Assembly: GCF_949987535.1 (NCBI RefSeq)
Contig: NW_026645880.1
Coordinates: forward strand, 434,001 to 498,000
Direction of reading: 5' to 3'
From: Balaenoptera acutorostrata
Taxonomy: Eukaryota > Chordata > Mammalia > Artiodactyla > Balaenopteridae
Length of the DNA: 64,000 nt
The notes under the pieces were generated by a model. It was not told where the DNA came from. It saw nothing but the letters and a program-made list of their open reading frames with translations, and did no database searches. Below are positions 12,482 to 26,035 of the stretch, piece by piece (the stretch's first letter is position 1; each line of letters starts with the position of its first letter). Made by a program: the position numbers and the translations under genes.

Positions 12482-13627
12482 TTCTCCATGGCCCTTCTCA
12501 TCACAATGCTCCAGAATTCTTGTCATCACAATGTTCCATGACCGTGTCATCACAATGCTCCATGGCCCTTTTCATCACAATGCTCCAGATTGCTTGTCAT
12601 CACAATGTTCCATGACCGTGTCATCACAATGCACCATGGCCCTTGTCATCACAATGCTCCATAATTCTTGTCATCACAATGTTCCATGACCGTGTCATTA
12701 AAATGCTCCAGAATTCTTGTCATCACAATGTTCCATGACCATGTCATCACAATGCTCCATGGCCCTTGTCATCACAATTCTCCAGAATTCTTGTCATCAC
12801 AATGTTCCATGACCGTGTAATCACAATGCTCCATGGCCCTTGTCATCACAATGCTCCAGAATTCTTCTCATCACAATGTTCCATGACCGTGTCATCACAA
12901 TGCTCCATGGCTCTTTTCATCACAATGCTCCAGAATTCTTTTCATCACAATGTTCCATGACCGTGTCATCACAATGCTCCATGGCCCTTGTCATCACAAT
13001 GCTCCAGATTTCTTGTCATCACAATGTTCCATGACCGTGTCATCACAATGCCCCATAATTCTTGTCATCAAAATGTTCCATGACCGTGTCATCACAATGC
13101 TCCAGAATTCTTGTCATCACAATGTTCCATGACCGTGTCATCACAATGCTGCATGGCCCTTGTCATCACAATGCTCCAGCATTCTTGTCATCACAATGTT
13201 CCATGACAGTGTCATCACAATGCTCCATGGCCCTTGTCATCACAATGCTTCAGATTGCTTGTCATCACAAAGTTCCATGACTGTGTCATCACAATGCACC
13301 ATGGCCCTTGTCATCACAATGCTCCAGAATTCTTGTCATCACAATGTTCCATGACCGTGTCATTAAAATGCTCCAGAATTCTTGTCATCACAATGTTCCA
13401 TGACCTTGTCATCACAATGCTCCATGGCCCTTGTCATCACAATTCTCCAGAATTCTTGTCATCACAATGTTCCATGACCGTGTCATCACAATGCTGCATG
13501 GCCCTTGTCATCACAATGCTCCAGCATTCTTGTCATCACAATGTTCCATGACAGTGTCATCACAATGCTCCATGGCCCTGGTCATCACAATGCTTCAGAT
13601 TGCTTGTCATCACAAAGTTCCATGACT
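12482..13627 (+). repeat. 1.15-kb higher-order repeat, copy 2 (offset 6,571)
   Basis: Partner of 5,911-7,056, with the same order of marker monomers (gctccagcattc, ttccatgacagtg, gcttcagattgc). No landmark lies inside. Confidence 0.9.
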
Positions 13628-13635
13628 GTGTCATC

Positions 13636-14931
13636 ACAATGCACCATGGCCCTTGTCATCACAATGCTCCAGAATTCTTGTCATCACAATGTTCCATGAC
13701 CGTGTCATCACAATGCTCCATGGCACTTTTCATCCCAATGCGCCAGAATTCTTGTCATCACAATGTTCCATGACCGTGTCATCACAATGCTCCATGGCCC
13801 TTGTCATCACAATGCTCCAGAATTCTTGTCATCACAAAGTTCCATGACCGTGTCATCACAATGCACCATGGCCCTTGTCATCACAATGCTCCAGAATTCT
13901 TGTCATCACAATGTTCCATGACCGTGTCATCACAATGCTCCATGGCCCTTGTCATCACAATGCTCCAGAATTCTTGTCATCACAATGTTCCATGACCGTG
14001 TCATCACAATGCTCCATGGCCCTTGTAATCACAATGCTCCAGAATTCTTGTCATCACAATGTTCCATGACCGTATCATCACAATGCTCCATAATTCTTGT
14101 CATCACAATGTTCCATGACCGTGTCATCACAATGCTCCATAATACTTGTCATCACAATGTTCCATGACCGTGTCACCACAATGCTCCATGGCACTTGTCA
14201 TCACAATGCTCCAGAATTCTTGTCATCACAAAGTTCCATGACCGTGTCATCACAATGCACCATGGCCCTTGTCATCACAAAGCTCCAGAATTCTTGTTAT
14301 CACAATGTTCCATGACCGTGTCATCACAATGCTCCATGTCCCTTGTCATCACAATGCTCCAGAATTCTTGTCATCACAATGTTCCATGACCGTGTCATCA
14401 CAATGCTCCATGGCCCTTGTCATCACAATGCTCCAGAATTCTTGTCATCACAATGTTCCATGACCGTGTCATCACAATGCTCCATAATTCTTGTCATCAC
14501 AATGTTCCATGACCGTGTCATCACAATGCTCCATAATTCTTGTCATCACAATGTTCCATGACCGTGTCACCACAATGCTCCACAATTCTTGTCATCACAA
14601 TGTTCCATGACCGTGTCATCACAATGCTACATGACACTGGTCATCACAGTTCTCCATGACCTTTGCCATCACAATGCTCTATATAGTTTTTCATGACAAT
14701 TCTAAATGACCACTTTAATCAATTTGCTTGCTGACCATTTTCATCACATTTCTCTATTGTCATTACAATTCCCCATGACCCCTTTCTTCACAATGCTCCA
14801 TGATGCCTGTCATCACAATGCTCAATGGCTTTTGTTATCACAATGCTCCAGGACCAGTTTCATCACAATACTCCATCCCCCTTGTCATCACGGTGCACAA
14901 TGAAACCTCTCATTACAATGCTCCGTGACAC
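13636..14931 (+). repeat. Long-range repeat, copy 2 (offset 13,635)
   Basis: Partner of 1-1,296. Differences include atggcacttttcatcc and gcgccagaattc near 13,740 and acaaagctcc near 14,280. After two consecutive copies of the 6.4-6.6 kb unit the array thus returns to the sequence with which the window opens. Confidence 0.85.
14626..14931 (+). repeat. Landmark 7 (type A)
   Basis: Standard type A module with caatttgc, gaccattttcatc, caggaccag, cggtgcac and ccgtgac. It lacks the private changes of landmarks 1-6 and is close to the type A consensus. Confidence 0.95.
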
Positions 14932-17900
14932 TTGTCATCACAATGCTCCATGGCCCTTGTCATCACAATGCTCCAGAATTCTTGTCATCACCATGTTCCA
15001 TGACTATGTCATCACAATTCTCCATGGCCCTTCGCATCACAATGCTCCAGAATTCTTTTCATCACAATGTTCCATGACCGTGTCATCACAATGCTCCATG
15101 GCCCTTTTCATCACAATGCTCCAGATTGCTTGTCATCACAAAGTTCCATGACCGTGTCATCACAATGAACCATGGCCTTTGTCATCACCATGCTCCAGAA
15201 TTCTTGTCATCACAATGTTCCATGACCATGTCATCACAATGCTCCAGAATTCTTGTCATCACAATGTTCCATGACCGTGTCATCACAATGCTCCATGGCC
15301 CTTGTCATCACAATGCTCCAGAATTCTTGTCATCACAATGTTCCATGACCGTGTCATCACAATGCTCCATGGCCCTTGTAATCACAATGCTCCAGAATTC
15401 TTGTCATCACAATGTTCCATGACCGTGTCATCACAATGCTCCATAATTCTTGTCATCACAATGTTCCATGACCGTGTCATCACAATGCTCCATAATTCTT
15501 GTCATCACAATGTTCCATGACCGTGTCACCACAATGCTCCATGGCCCTTGTCATCACAAAGCTCCAGAATTCTTGTCATCACAAAGTTCCATGACCGTGT
15601 CATCACAATGCACCATGGCCCTTGTCATCACAATGCTCCAGAATTCTTGTCATCACAATGTTCCATGACCGTGTCATCACAATGCTCCATGTCCCTTGTC
15701 ATCACAGTGCTCCAGAATTCTTGTCATCACAATGTTCCATGACCGTGTCATCACAATGCTCCATGGCCCTTGTCATCACAATGCTCCAGAATTCTTGTCA
15801 TCACCATGTTCCATGACCATGTCATCACAATTCTCCATGGCCCTTCGCATCACAATGCTCCAGAATTCTTTTCATCACAATGTTCCATGACCGTGTCATC
15901 ACAATGCTCCATGGCCCTTTTCATCACAATGCTCCACATTGCTTGTCATCACAAAGTTCCATGACCGTGTCATCACAATGAACCATGGCCTTTGTCATCA
16001 CCATGCTCCAGAATTCTTGTCATCAAAATGTTCCATGACCATGTCATCACAATGCTCCATGGCCCTTGTCATCACAATTCTCCAGAATTCTTGTCATCAC
16101 AATGTTCCATGACCGTGTCATCACAATGCTCCATGGCCCTTGTCATCACAATGCTCCAGAATTCTTGTCATCACAATGTTCCATGACCGTGTCATCACAA
16201 TGCTCCATGGCTCTTGTCATCACAATGCTCCAGAATTCTTGTCATCACAATGTTCCATGACCGTGTCATCACAATGCTCCATGGCCCTTGTAATCACAAT
16301 GCTCCAGAATTCTTGTCATCACAATGTTCCATGACCGTGTCATCACAATGCTCCATAATTCTTGTCATCACAATGTTCCATGACCGTGTCATCACAATGC
16401 TCCATAATTCTTGTCATCACAATGTTCCATGACCGTGTTACCACAATGCTCCATGGCCCTTGTCATCACAATGCTCCAGAATTCTTGTCCTCACAAAGTT
16501 CCATGACCGTGTCATCACAATGCACCATGGCCCTTGTCATCACAATGCTCCAGAATTCTTGTCATCACAATGTTCCATGACCGTGTCATCACAATGCTCC
16601 ATGGCCCTTGTCATCACAATGCTCCAGAATTCTTGTCATCACAATGTTCCATGACCGTGTCATCACAATGCTCCATGGCCCTTGTCATTACAATGCTCCA
16701 GAATTCTTGTCATCACAATGTTCCATGACCGTGTCATCACAATGCTCCATGGCCCTTGTCATCACAATGCTCCAGATTGCTTGTCATCACAATGTTCCAT
16801 GACCGTGTCTTCACAATGCACCATGGCCCTTGTCATCACAATGCTCCAGAATTCTTGTCATCACAATGTTCCATGACCGTGTCATCACAATGCTCCATGG
16901 CCCTTGTAATCACAATGCTCCAGAATTCTTGTCATCACAATGTTCCATGACCGTGTCATCACAATGCTCCATAATTCTTGTCATCACAATGTTCCATGAC
17001 CGTGTCATCACAATGCTCCATAATTCTTGTCATCACAATGTTCCATGACCGTGTCACCACAATGCTCCATGGCCCTTGTCATCAAAATGCTCCAGAATTC
17101 TTGTCATCACAAAGTTCTATGACCGTGTCATCACAATGCACCATGGCCCTTGTCATCACAATGCTCCAGAATTCTTGTCATCACAATGTTCCATGACCGT
17201 GTCATCACAATGCTCCATGGCCCTTGTCATCACAATGCTCCAGAATTCTTGTCATCACAATGTTCCATGACCGTGTCATCACAATGCTCCATGGCCCTTG
17301 TCATCACAATGCTCCAGAATTCTTGTCATCACAATGTTCCATGACCGTGTCATCACAATGCTCCATGGCCCTTGTCATCACAATGCTCCAGATTGCTTGT
17401 CATCACAATGTTCCATGACCGTGTCTTCACAATGCACCATGGCCCTTGTCATCACAATGCTCCATAATTCTTGTCATCACAATGTTCCATGACCGTGTCA
17501 TTAAAATGCTCCAGAACTCTTGTCATCACAATGATCCATGACCATGTCATCACAATGCTCCATGGCCCTTGTCATCACGATTCTCCAGAATTCTTGTCAT
17601 CACAATGTTCCATGACCGTGTCATCACAATGCTCCATGGCCCTTGTCATCACAATGCTCCAGAATTCTTGTCATCACAATGATCCATGACCGTGCCATCA
17701 CAATGCTCCATGGCCCTTGTCATCACAATGCTCCAGAATTCTTGTCATCACAATGTTCCATGACCGTGTCATCACAATGCTCCATGGCCCTTCTCATCAC
17801 AATGCTCCAGAATTCTTGTCATCACAATGTTCCATGACCGTGTCATCACAATGCTCCATAATTCTTGTCATCACAATGTTCCATGACCGTGTCATCACAA

Positions 17901-18295
17901 TGCTCCATAATTCTTGTCATCACAATGTTCCATGACCGTGTCACCACAATGCTCCATGGCCCTTGTCATCACAATGCTCCAGAATTCTTGTCATCACAAT
18001 GTTCCATGACCGTGTCTTCACAATGCTCCATGGCCCTTGTCATCACAATTCTCCAGAATTCTTGTCATCACAATGTTCCTTGACCGTGTCATCACAATGC
18101 TCCATGGCCCTTGTCATCACAATGCTCCAGAATTCTTGTCATCACAATGTTCCATGACCGTGTCATCACAATGCTCCATGGCCCTTGTCATCAAAATGCT
18201 CCAGAATTCTTGTCATCACAATGTTCCATGACCGTGTCACCACAATGCTCCACAATTCTTGTCATCACAGTGTTCCATGACCGTGTCATCACAAT
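14932..18295. repeat. Landmark-free a-b-c and d-b array, 3.4 kb
   Basis: Regular trimers and dimers without a landmark. The marker c unit cccttgtaatcac recurs at about 15,375, 16,290 and 16,905, showing internal copies at offsets 912 (15,302 to 16,214) and 616 (16,214 to 16,830). The last part contains the left copy of the 1,477-bp tandem duplication. No gene-like content was seen. Confidence 0.9.
16214..17445 (+). repeat. 616-bp tandem duplication
   Basis: Units 16,214-16,829 and 16,830-17,445 carry the same order of variants: cccttgtaatcac, two d units, a caccaca unit, an aaagttc unit and an f unit. Corresponding points at 16,362/16,978, 16,460/17,076 and 16,608/17,224 all differ by 616 bp. 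Small differences, such as gtcctcacaaag near 16,490 and aagttctatg near 17,113, separate the copies. Confidence 0.85.
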
Positions 18296-18601
18296 GCTAC
18301 ATGACACTGGTCATCACAGTTCTCCATGACCTTTGCCATCACAATGCTCTATATAGTTTTTCATGACAATTCTAAATGACCACTTTAATCAATTTGCTTG
18401 CTGACCATTTTCATCACATTTCTCTATTGTCATTACAATTCCCCATGACCCCTTTCTTCACAATGCTCCATGATGCCTGTCATCACAATGCTCAATGGCT
18501 TTTGTTATCACAATGCTCCAGGAACAGTTTCATCACAATACTCCATCCCCCTTGTCATCACGGTGCACAATGAAACCTCTCATTACAATGCTCCGTGACA
18601 C
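18296..18601 (+). repeat. Landmark 8 (type A, caggaacag subtype)
   Basis: Has caggaacag where most copies have caggaccag. This change is shared with landmarks at 19,773, 25,730, 27,059 and 33,878, so it marks a second type A lineage. The b unit just upstream reads cacagtgttcc. Confidence 0.95.
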
Positions 18602-19639
18602 TTGTCATCACAATGCTCCATGGCCCTTGTCATCACAATGCTCCAGAATTCTTTTCATCACCATGTTCCATGACCATGTCATCACAATTCTCCATGGCCC
18701 TTCGCATCACAATGCTCCAGAATTCTTTTCATCACAATGTTCCATGACCGTGTCATCACAATGCTCCATGGCCCTTGTCATCACAATGCTCCAGAATTCT
18801 TGTCATCACAATGTTCCATGACCGTGTCATCACAATGCTCCATGGCCCTTGTCATCACAATGCTCCAGATTGCTTGTCATCACAATGTTCCATGACCGTG
18901 TCTTCACAATGCACCATGGCCCTTGTCATCACAATGCTCCATAATTCTTGTCATCACAATGTTCCATGACCGTGTCATTAAAATGCTCCAGAACTCTTGT
19001 CATGACAATGATCCATGACCATGTCATCACAATGCTCCATGGCCCTTGTCATCACAATTCTCCAGAATTCTTGTCATCACAATGTTCCATGACCGTGTCA
19101 TTACAATGCTCCATGGCCCTTGTCATCACAATGCTCCAGAATTCTTGTCATCACAATGATCCATGACCGTGTCATCACAATGCTCCATGGCCCTTGTCAT
19201 CACAATGCTCCAGAATTCTTGTCATCACAATGTTCCATGACCGTGTCATCACAATGCTCCATGGCCCTTGTCATCACAATGCTCCAGAATTCTTGTCATC
19301 ACAATGTTCCATGACCGTGTCATCACAATGCTCAATAATTCTTGTCATCACAATGTTCCATGACCGTGTCATCACAATGCTCCATAATTCTTGTCATCAC
19401 AATGTTCCATGACCGTGTCACCACAATGCTCCATGGCCCTTGTCATCACAATGCTCCAGAATTCTTGTCATCACAATGTTCCATGACCGTGTCATCACAA
19501 TGCTCCATGGCCCTTGTCATCACAATTCTCCAGAATTCTTGTCATCACAATGTTCCATGACCGTGTCATCACAATGCTCCATGGCCCTTGTCATCACAAT
19601 GCTCCAGAATTCTTGTCATCACAATGTTCCATGACCGTG

Positions 19640-21490
19640 TCATCACAATGCTCCATGGCCCTTGTCATCAAAATGCTCCAGAATTCTTGTCATCACAATG
19701 TTCCATGACCGTGTCACCACAATGCTCCACAATTCTTGTCATCACAATGTTCCATGACCGTGTCATCACAATGCTACATGACACTGGTCATCACAGTTCT
19801 CCATGACCTTTGCCATCACAATGCTCTATATAGTTTTTCATGACAATTCTAAATGACCACTTTAATCAATTTGCTTGCTGACCATTTTCATCACATTTCT
19901 CTATTGTCATTACAATTCCCCATGACCCCTTTCTTCACAATGCTCCATGATGCCTGTCATCACAATGCTCAATGGCTTTTGTTATCACAATGCTCCAGGA
20001 ACAGTTTCATCACAATACTCCATCCCCCTTGTCATCACGGTGCACAATGAAACCTCTCATTACAATGCTCCGTGACACTTGTCATCACAATGCTCCATGG
20101 CCCTTGTCATCACAATGCTCCAGAATTCTTTTCATCACCATGTTCCATGACCATGTCATCACAATTCTCCATGGCCCTTCGCATCACAATGCTCCAGAAT
20201 TCTTTTCATCACAATGTTCCATGACCGTGTCATCACAATGCTCCATGGCCCTTTTCATCACAATGCTCCAGATTGCTTGTCATCACAAAGTTCCATGACC
20301 GTGTCATCACAATGAACCATGGCCTTTGTCATCACCATGCTCCAGAATTCTTGTCATCACAATGTTCCATGACCATGTCATCACAATGCTCCATGGCCCT
20401 TGTCATCACAATTCTCCAGAATTCTTGTCATCACAATGTTCCATGACCGTGTCATCACAATGCTCCATGGCCCTTGTCATCACAATTCTCCAGAATTCTT
20501 GTCATCACCATGTTCCATGACCATGTCATCACAATGCTCCTTGGCCCTTTTCATCACAATGCTCCAGAATTCTTGTCATCACAATGTTCCATGACCGTGT
20601 CATCACAATGCTCCATAATTCTTGTCATCACAATGTTCCATGACCGTGTCATCACAATGCTCCATAATTCTTGTCATCACAATGTTCCATGACCGTGTCA
20701 CCACAATGCTCCATGGCCCTTGTCATCATAATGCTCCAGAATTCTTGTCATCACAAAGATCCATGACCGTGTCATCACAATGCACCATGGCCCTTGTCAT
20801 CACAATGCTCCAGAATTCTTGTCATCACAATGTTCCATGACCGTGTCATCACAATGCTCCATGGCCCTTGTCATCACAATGCTCCAGAATTCTTGTCATC
20901 ACAATGTTCCATGACCGTGTCATCACAATGCTCCATGGCCCTTGTCATCACAATGCTCCAGAATTCTTGTCATCACAATGTTCCATGACCGTGTCATCAC
21001 AATGCTCCATGGCCCTTGTCATCACAATGCTCCAGATTGCTTGTCATCACAATGTTCCATGACCGTGTCTTCACAATGCACCATGGCCCTTGTCATCACA
21101 ATGCTCCATAATTCTTGTCATCACAATGTTCCATGACTGTGTCATTAAAATGCTCCAGAACTCTTGTCAACACAATGTTCCATGACCATGTCATCACAAT
21201 GCTCCATGGCCCTTGTCATCACAATTCTCCAGAATTCTTGTCATCACAATGTTCCATGACCATGTCATCACAATGCTCCATGGCCCTTGTCATCACAATG
21301 CTCCAGAATTCTTGTCATCACAATGTTCCATGACCGTGTCATCACAATGCTCCATGGCCCTTGTCATCACAATGCTCCAGAATTCTTGTCATCACAGTGT
21401 TCCATGACCGTGTCATCACAATGCTCCATGGCCCTTGTCATCACAATGCTCCAGAATTCTTGTCATCACAATGTTCCATGACCGTGTCAT
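19640..21490 (+). repeat. 1.85-kb higher-order repeat, copy 1 (offset 7,286)
   Basis: Matches about 26,926-28,776 at a constant offset of 7,286. Shared rare units include gctccttggccc, acaaagatcc, ctccagaactcttgtcaac and gactgtgtcattaaaatg. Differences include tcataatgctcc near 20,728. The match ends where this copy continues with d units and the other has gccccataattc. Confidence 0.87.
19773..20078 (+). repeat. Landmark 9 (type A, caggaacag subtype)
   Basis: Right-hand partner of landmark 8 in the 1,477-bp tandem duplication, with the same caggaacag change. It is followed by aattcttttcatcaccatg. Confidence 0.95.
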
Positions 21491-24129
21491 CACAATGCTC
21501 CATAATTCTTGTCATCACATTGTTCCATGACCGTGTCATCACAATGCTCCATAATTCTTGTCATCACAATGTTCCATGACCGTGTCATAACAATGCTCCA
21601 TGGCCCTTGTCATCACAATGCTCCAGAATTCTTGTCATCACAATGTTCCATGACCGTGTCATCACAATGCTCCATGGCCCTTGTCATCACAATGCTCCAG
21701 AATTCTTGTCATCACAATGTTCCATGACCGTGTCATCACAATGCCCCATAATTCTTGTCATCAAAATGTTCCATGACCGTGTCATCACAATGCTCCAGAA
21801 TTCTTGTCATCACAATGTTCCATGACCGTGTCATCACAATGCTCCAGAATTCTTGTCATCACAATGTTCCATGAACGTGTCATCACAATGCTCCATGGCC
21901 CTTGTCATCACAATGCTCCAGATTGCTTGTCATCACAATGTTCCATGACCGTGTCTTCACAATGCACCATGGCCCTTGTCATCACAATGCTCCATAATTC
22001 TTGTTATCACAATGTTCCATGACCGTGTCATTAAAATGCTCCAGAATTCTTGTCATCACAATGTTCCATGACCATGTCATCACAATGCTCCATGGCCCTT
22101 GTCATCACAATTCTCCAGAATTCTTGTCATCACAATGTTCCTTGACCGTGTCATCACAATGCTCCATGGCCCTTGTCATCACAATGCTCCAGAATTCTTG
22201 TCATCACAATGTTCCATGACCGTGTCATCACAATGCTCCATGGCCCTTGTCATCACAATGCTCCAGAATTCTTGTCATCACAATGTTCCATGACCGTGTC
22301 ATCAAAATGCTCCATAATTCTTGTCATCACAATGTTCCATGACCGTGTCATCACAATGCTCCATAATTCTTGTCATCACAATGTTCCATGACCATGTCAT
22401 CACAATGCTCCATGGCCCTTGTCATCACAATGCTCCAGAATTCTTGTCATCACAATGTTCCATGACCGTGTCACCACAATGCTCCATGGCCCTTGTCATC
22501 ACAATTCTCCAGAATTCTTGTCATCACAATGTTCCATGACCGTGTCATCACAATGCTCCATGGCCCTTGTCATCACTATGCTCCAGAATTCTTGTCATCA
22601 CAATGTTCCATGACCGTGTCATCACAATGCTCCATGGCCTTTGTCATCACAATGCTCCAGAATTCTTGTCATCACAATGTTCCAAGACCGTGTCATCACA
22701 ATGCTCCATAATTCTTGTCATCACAATGTTCCATGACCGTGTCATCACAATGCTCCATAATTCTTGTCATCACAATGTTCCATGACCGTGTCATCACAAT
22801 GCTCCACAATTCTTCTCATCACAATGTTCCATGACCGTGTCATCACAATGCTCTATGGCCCTTGTCATCACAATGCTCCAGAATTCTTGTCATCACAATG
22901 TTCCATGACCGTGTCATCACAATGCTCCATAATTCTTGTCATCACAATGTTCCATGACCGTGTCATCACAATGCTCCATAATTCTTGTCATCACAATGTT
23001 CCATGACCGTGTCATCACAATGCTCCATGGCCCTTGTCATCACAATGCTCCAGAATTCTTGTCATCACAATGTTCCATGACCGTGTCATCACAATTCTCC
23101 ATGGCACTTCGCATCACAATGCTCCAGAATTCTTGTCATCACAATGTTCCATGACCGTGTCATCACAATGCTCCATGGCCCTTTTCATCACAATGCTCCA
23201 GATTGCTTTTCATCACAAAGTTCCATAACCGTGTCATCACAATGCACCATGGCCTTTGTCATCACCATGCTCCAGAATTCTTGTCATCACAATGTTCCAT
23301 GACCGTGTCATCACAATGCTCCATGGCCCTTGTCATCACAATGCTCCAGATTGCTTGTCATCACAATGTTCCATGACCGTGTCTTCACAATGCACCATGG
23401 CCCTTGTCATCACAATGCTCCATAATTCTTGTCATCACAATGTTTCATGACCGTGTCATTAAAATGCTCCAGAATTCTTGTCATCACAATGTTCCATGAC
23501 CATGTCATCACAATGCTCCATGGCCCTTGTCATCACAATTCTCCAGAATTCTTGTCATCACAATGTTCCATGACCGTGTCATCACAATGCTCCATGGCCC
23601 TTGTCATCACAATGCTCCAGAATTCTTGTCATAACAATGTTCCATGACCGTGTCATCACAATGCTCCATGGCCCTTGTCATCACAATGCTCCAGAATTCT
23701 TGTCATCACAATGTTCCATGACCGTGTCATCACAATGCTCCATGGCCCTTGTCATCACAATGCTCCAGAATTCTTGTCATCACAATGTTCCATGACCGTG
23801 TCATCACAATGCTCCATAATTCTTGTCATCACAATGTTCCATGACCGTGTCATCACAATGCTCCATAATTCTTGTCATCACAATGTTCTATGACCGTGTC
23901 ATCACAATGCTCCATGGCCCTTGTCATCACAATGCTCCAGAATTCTTGTCATCACAATGTTCCATGACCGTGTCATCACAATGCTCCAGAATTCTTGTCA
24001 TCACAATGTTCCATGACCGTGTCATCACAATGCTCCATAATTCTTGTCATCACAATGTTCCATGACCGTGTCACCACAATGCTCCACAATTCTTGTCATC
24101 ACAATGTTCCATGACCGTGTCATCACAAT
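20079..24129. repeat. Landmark-free array, 4.05 kb
   Basis: Contains trimers and dimers only. It includes the 7,286-offset repeat on the left and, from about 22,321, the first copy of a four-copy landmark-free block. Markers are gccccataattc near 21,745, ttccttgacc near 22,138 and ttccaagaccg near 22,681. No gene or non-repeat sequence was seen. Confidence 0.9.
22321..23450 (+). repeat. Four-copy landmark-free block, copy 1
   Basis: A 1.13-kb order of units marked by ttccaagaccg, gctctatggccc, catggcacttcgc and ttccataaccg. The same order occurs at 29,189, 30,617 and 36,844 (offsets 6,868, 8,296 and 14,523). The copies at 29,189 and 30,617 are only 1,428 bp apart, a local tandem duplication. 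Confidence 0.88.
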
Positions 24130-24435
24130 GCTACATGACACTGGTCATCACAGTTCTCCATGACCTTTGCCAACACAATGCTCTATATAGTTTTTCATGA
24201 CAATTCTAAATGACCACTTTAATCAATTTGCTTGCTGACCATTTTCATCACATTTCTCTATTGTCATTACAATTCCCTATGACCCCTTTCTTCACAATGC
24301 TCCATGATGCCTGTCATCACAATGCTCAATGGCTTTTGTTATCACAATGCTCCAGGACCAGTTTCATCACAATACTCCATCCCCCTTGTCATCATGGTGC
24401 ACAATGAAACCTCTCATTACAATGCTCCGTGACAC
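24130..24435 (+). repeat. Landmark 10 (type A, catggtgc subtype)
   Basis: Has tgccaacacaatg, tcatcatggtgc and the additional ttccctatgacc, which it shares only with the landmark at 32,278. Confidence 0.95.
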
Positions 24436-25729
24436 TTGTCATCACAATGCTCCATGGCCCTTGTCATCACAATGCTCCAGAATTCTTGTCATCACCATGT
24501 TCCATGACCATGTCATCACAAATCTCCATGGCCCTTCGCATCACAATGCTCCAGAATTCTTGTCATCACAATGTTCCATGACCGTGTCATCACAATGCTC
24601 CATGGCCCTTTTCATCACAATGCTCCAGATTGCTTGTCATCACAAAGTTCCATGACCGTGTCATCACAATGCACCATGGGCTTTGTCATCACCATGCTCC
24701 AGAATTCTTGTCATCACAATGTTCCATGACCGTGTCATCACAATGCTCCAGAATTCTTGTCATCACCATGTTCCATGACCATGTCATCACAATTCTCCAT
24801 GGCCCTTCTCATCACAATGCTCCAGAATTCTTGTCATCACAATGTTCCATGACCGTGTCATCACAATGCTCCATGGCCCTTTTCATCACAATGCTCCAGA
24901 TTGCTTGTCATCACAATGTTCCATGACCGTGTCATCACAATGCACCATGGCCCTTGTCATCACAATGCTCCATAATTCTTGTCATCACAATGTTCCATGA
25001 CCGTGTCATCACAATTCTCCAGAATTCTTGTCATCACAATGTTCCATGACCGTGTCATCACAATGCTCCATGGCCCTTGTCATCACAATGCTCCAGAATT
25101 CTTGTCATAACAATGTTCCATGACCGTGTCATCACAATGCTCCATGGCCCTTGTCATCACAATGCTCCAGAATTCTTGTCATCACAATGTTCCATGACCG
25201 TGTCATCACAATGCTCCATGGCCCTTGTCATCACAATGCTCCAGAATTCTTGTCATCACAATGTTCCATGACCGTGTCATCACAATGCTCCATAATTCTT
25301 GTCATCACAATGTTCCATGACCGTGTCATCACAATGCTCCATAATTCTTGTCATCACAATGTTCCATGACCGTGTCACCACAATGCTCCATGGCCCTTGT
25401 CATCACAATGCTCCAGAATTCTTGTCATCACAATGTTCCATGACCGTGTCATCACAATGCTCCATGGCCCTTGTCATCACAATTCTCCAGAATTCTTGTC
25501 ATCACAATGTTCCATGACCGTGTCATCACAATGCTCCATGGCCCTTGTCATCACAATGCTCCAGAATTCTTGTCATCACAATGTTCCATGACCGTGTCAT
25601 CACAATGCTCCATGGCCCTTGTCATCAAAATGCTCCAGAATTCTTGTCATCACAATGTTCCATGACCGTGTCACCACAATGCTCCACAATTCTTGTCATC
25701 ACAATGTTCCATGACCGTGTCATCACAAT

Positions 25730-26035
25730 GCTACATGACACTGGTCATCACAGTTCTCCATGACCTTTGCCATCACAATGCTCTATATAGTTTTTCATGA
25801 CAATTCTAAATGACCACTTTAATCAATTTGCTTGCTGACCATTTTCATCACATTTCTCTATTGTCATTACAATTCCCCATGACCCCTTTCTTCACAATGC
25901 TCCATGATGCCTGTCATCACAATGCTCAATGGCTTTTGTTATCACAATGCTCCAGGAACAGTTTCATCACAATACTCCATCCCCCTTGTCATCACGGTGC
26001 ACAATGAAAACTCTCATTACAATGCTCCGTGACAC
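25730..26035 (+). repeat. Landmark 11 (type A, caggaacag subtype)
   Basis: Full module with caggaacag and a private gaaaactctc in place of gaaacctctc. It lies 1,600 bp after landmark 10 and 1,329 bp before landmark 12. Confidence 0.95.

Larger units (their letters stand above)
17298..20251 (+). repeat. 1,477-bp tandem duplication with one landmark each
   Basis: Left unit about 17,298-18,774 (landmark at 18,296) and right unit about 18,775-20,251 (landmark at 19,773). Both share the marker b unit aatgatccatgacc, the unit cattaaaatgctccagaac, and a caaaatgctcc unit before the landmark. The left copy has ttccttgacc near 18,075 where the right has ttccatgacc. A related version of the same unit appears at 25.8-27.2 kb with a spacing of 1,329 bp, that is 148 bp (two trimers) shorter. 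Confidence 0.88.
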
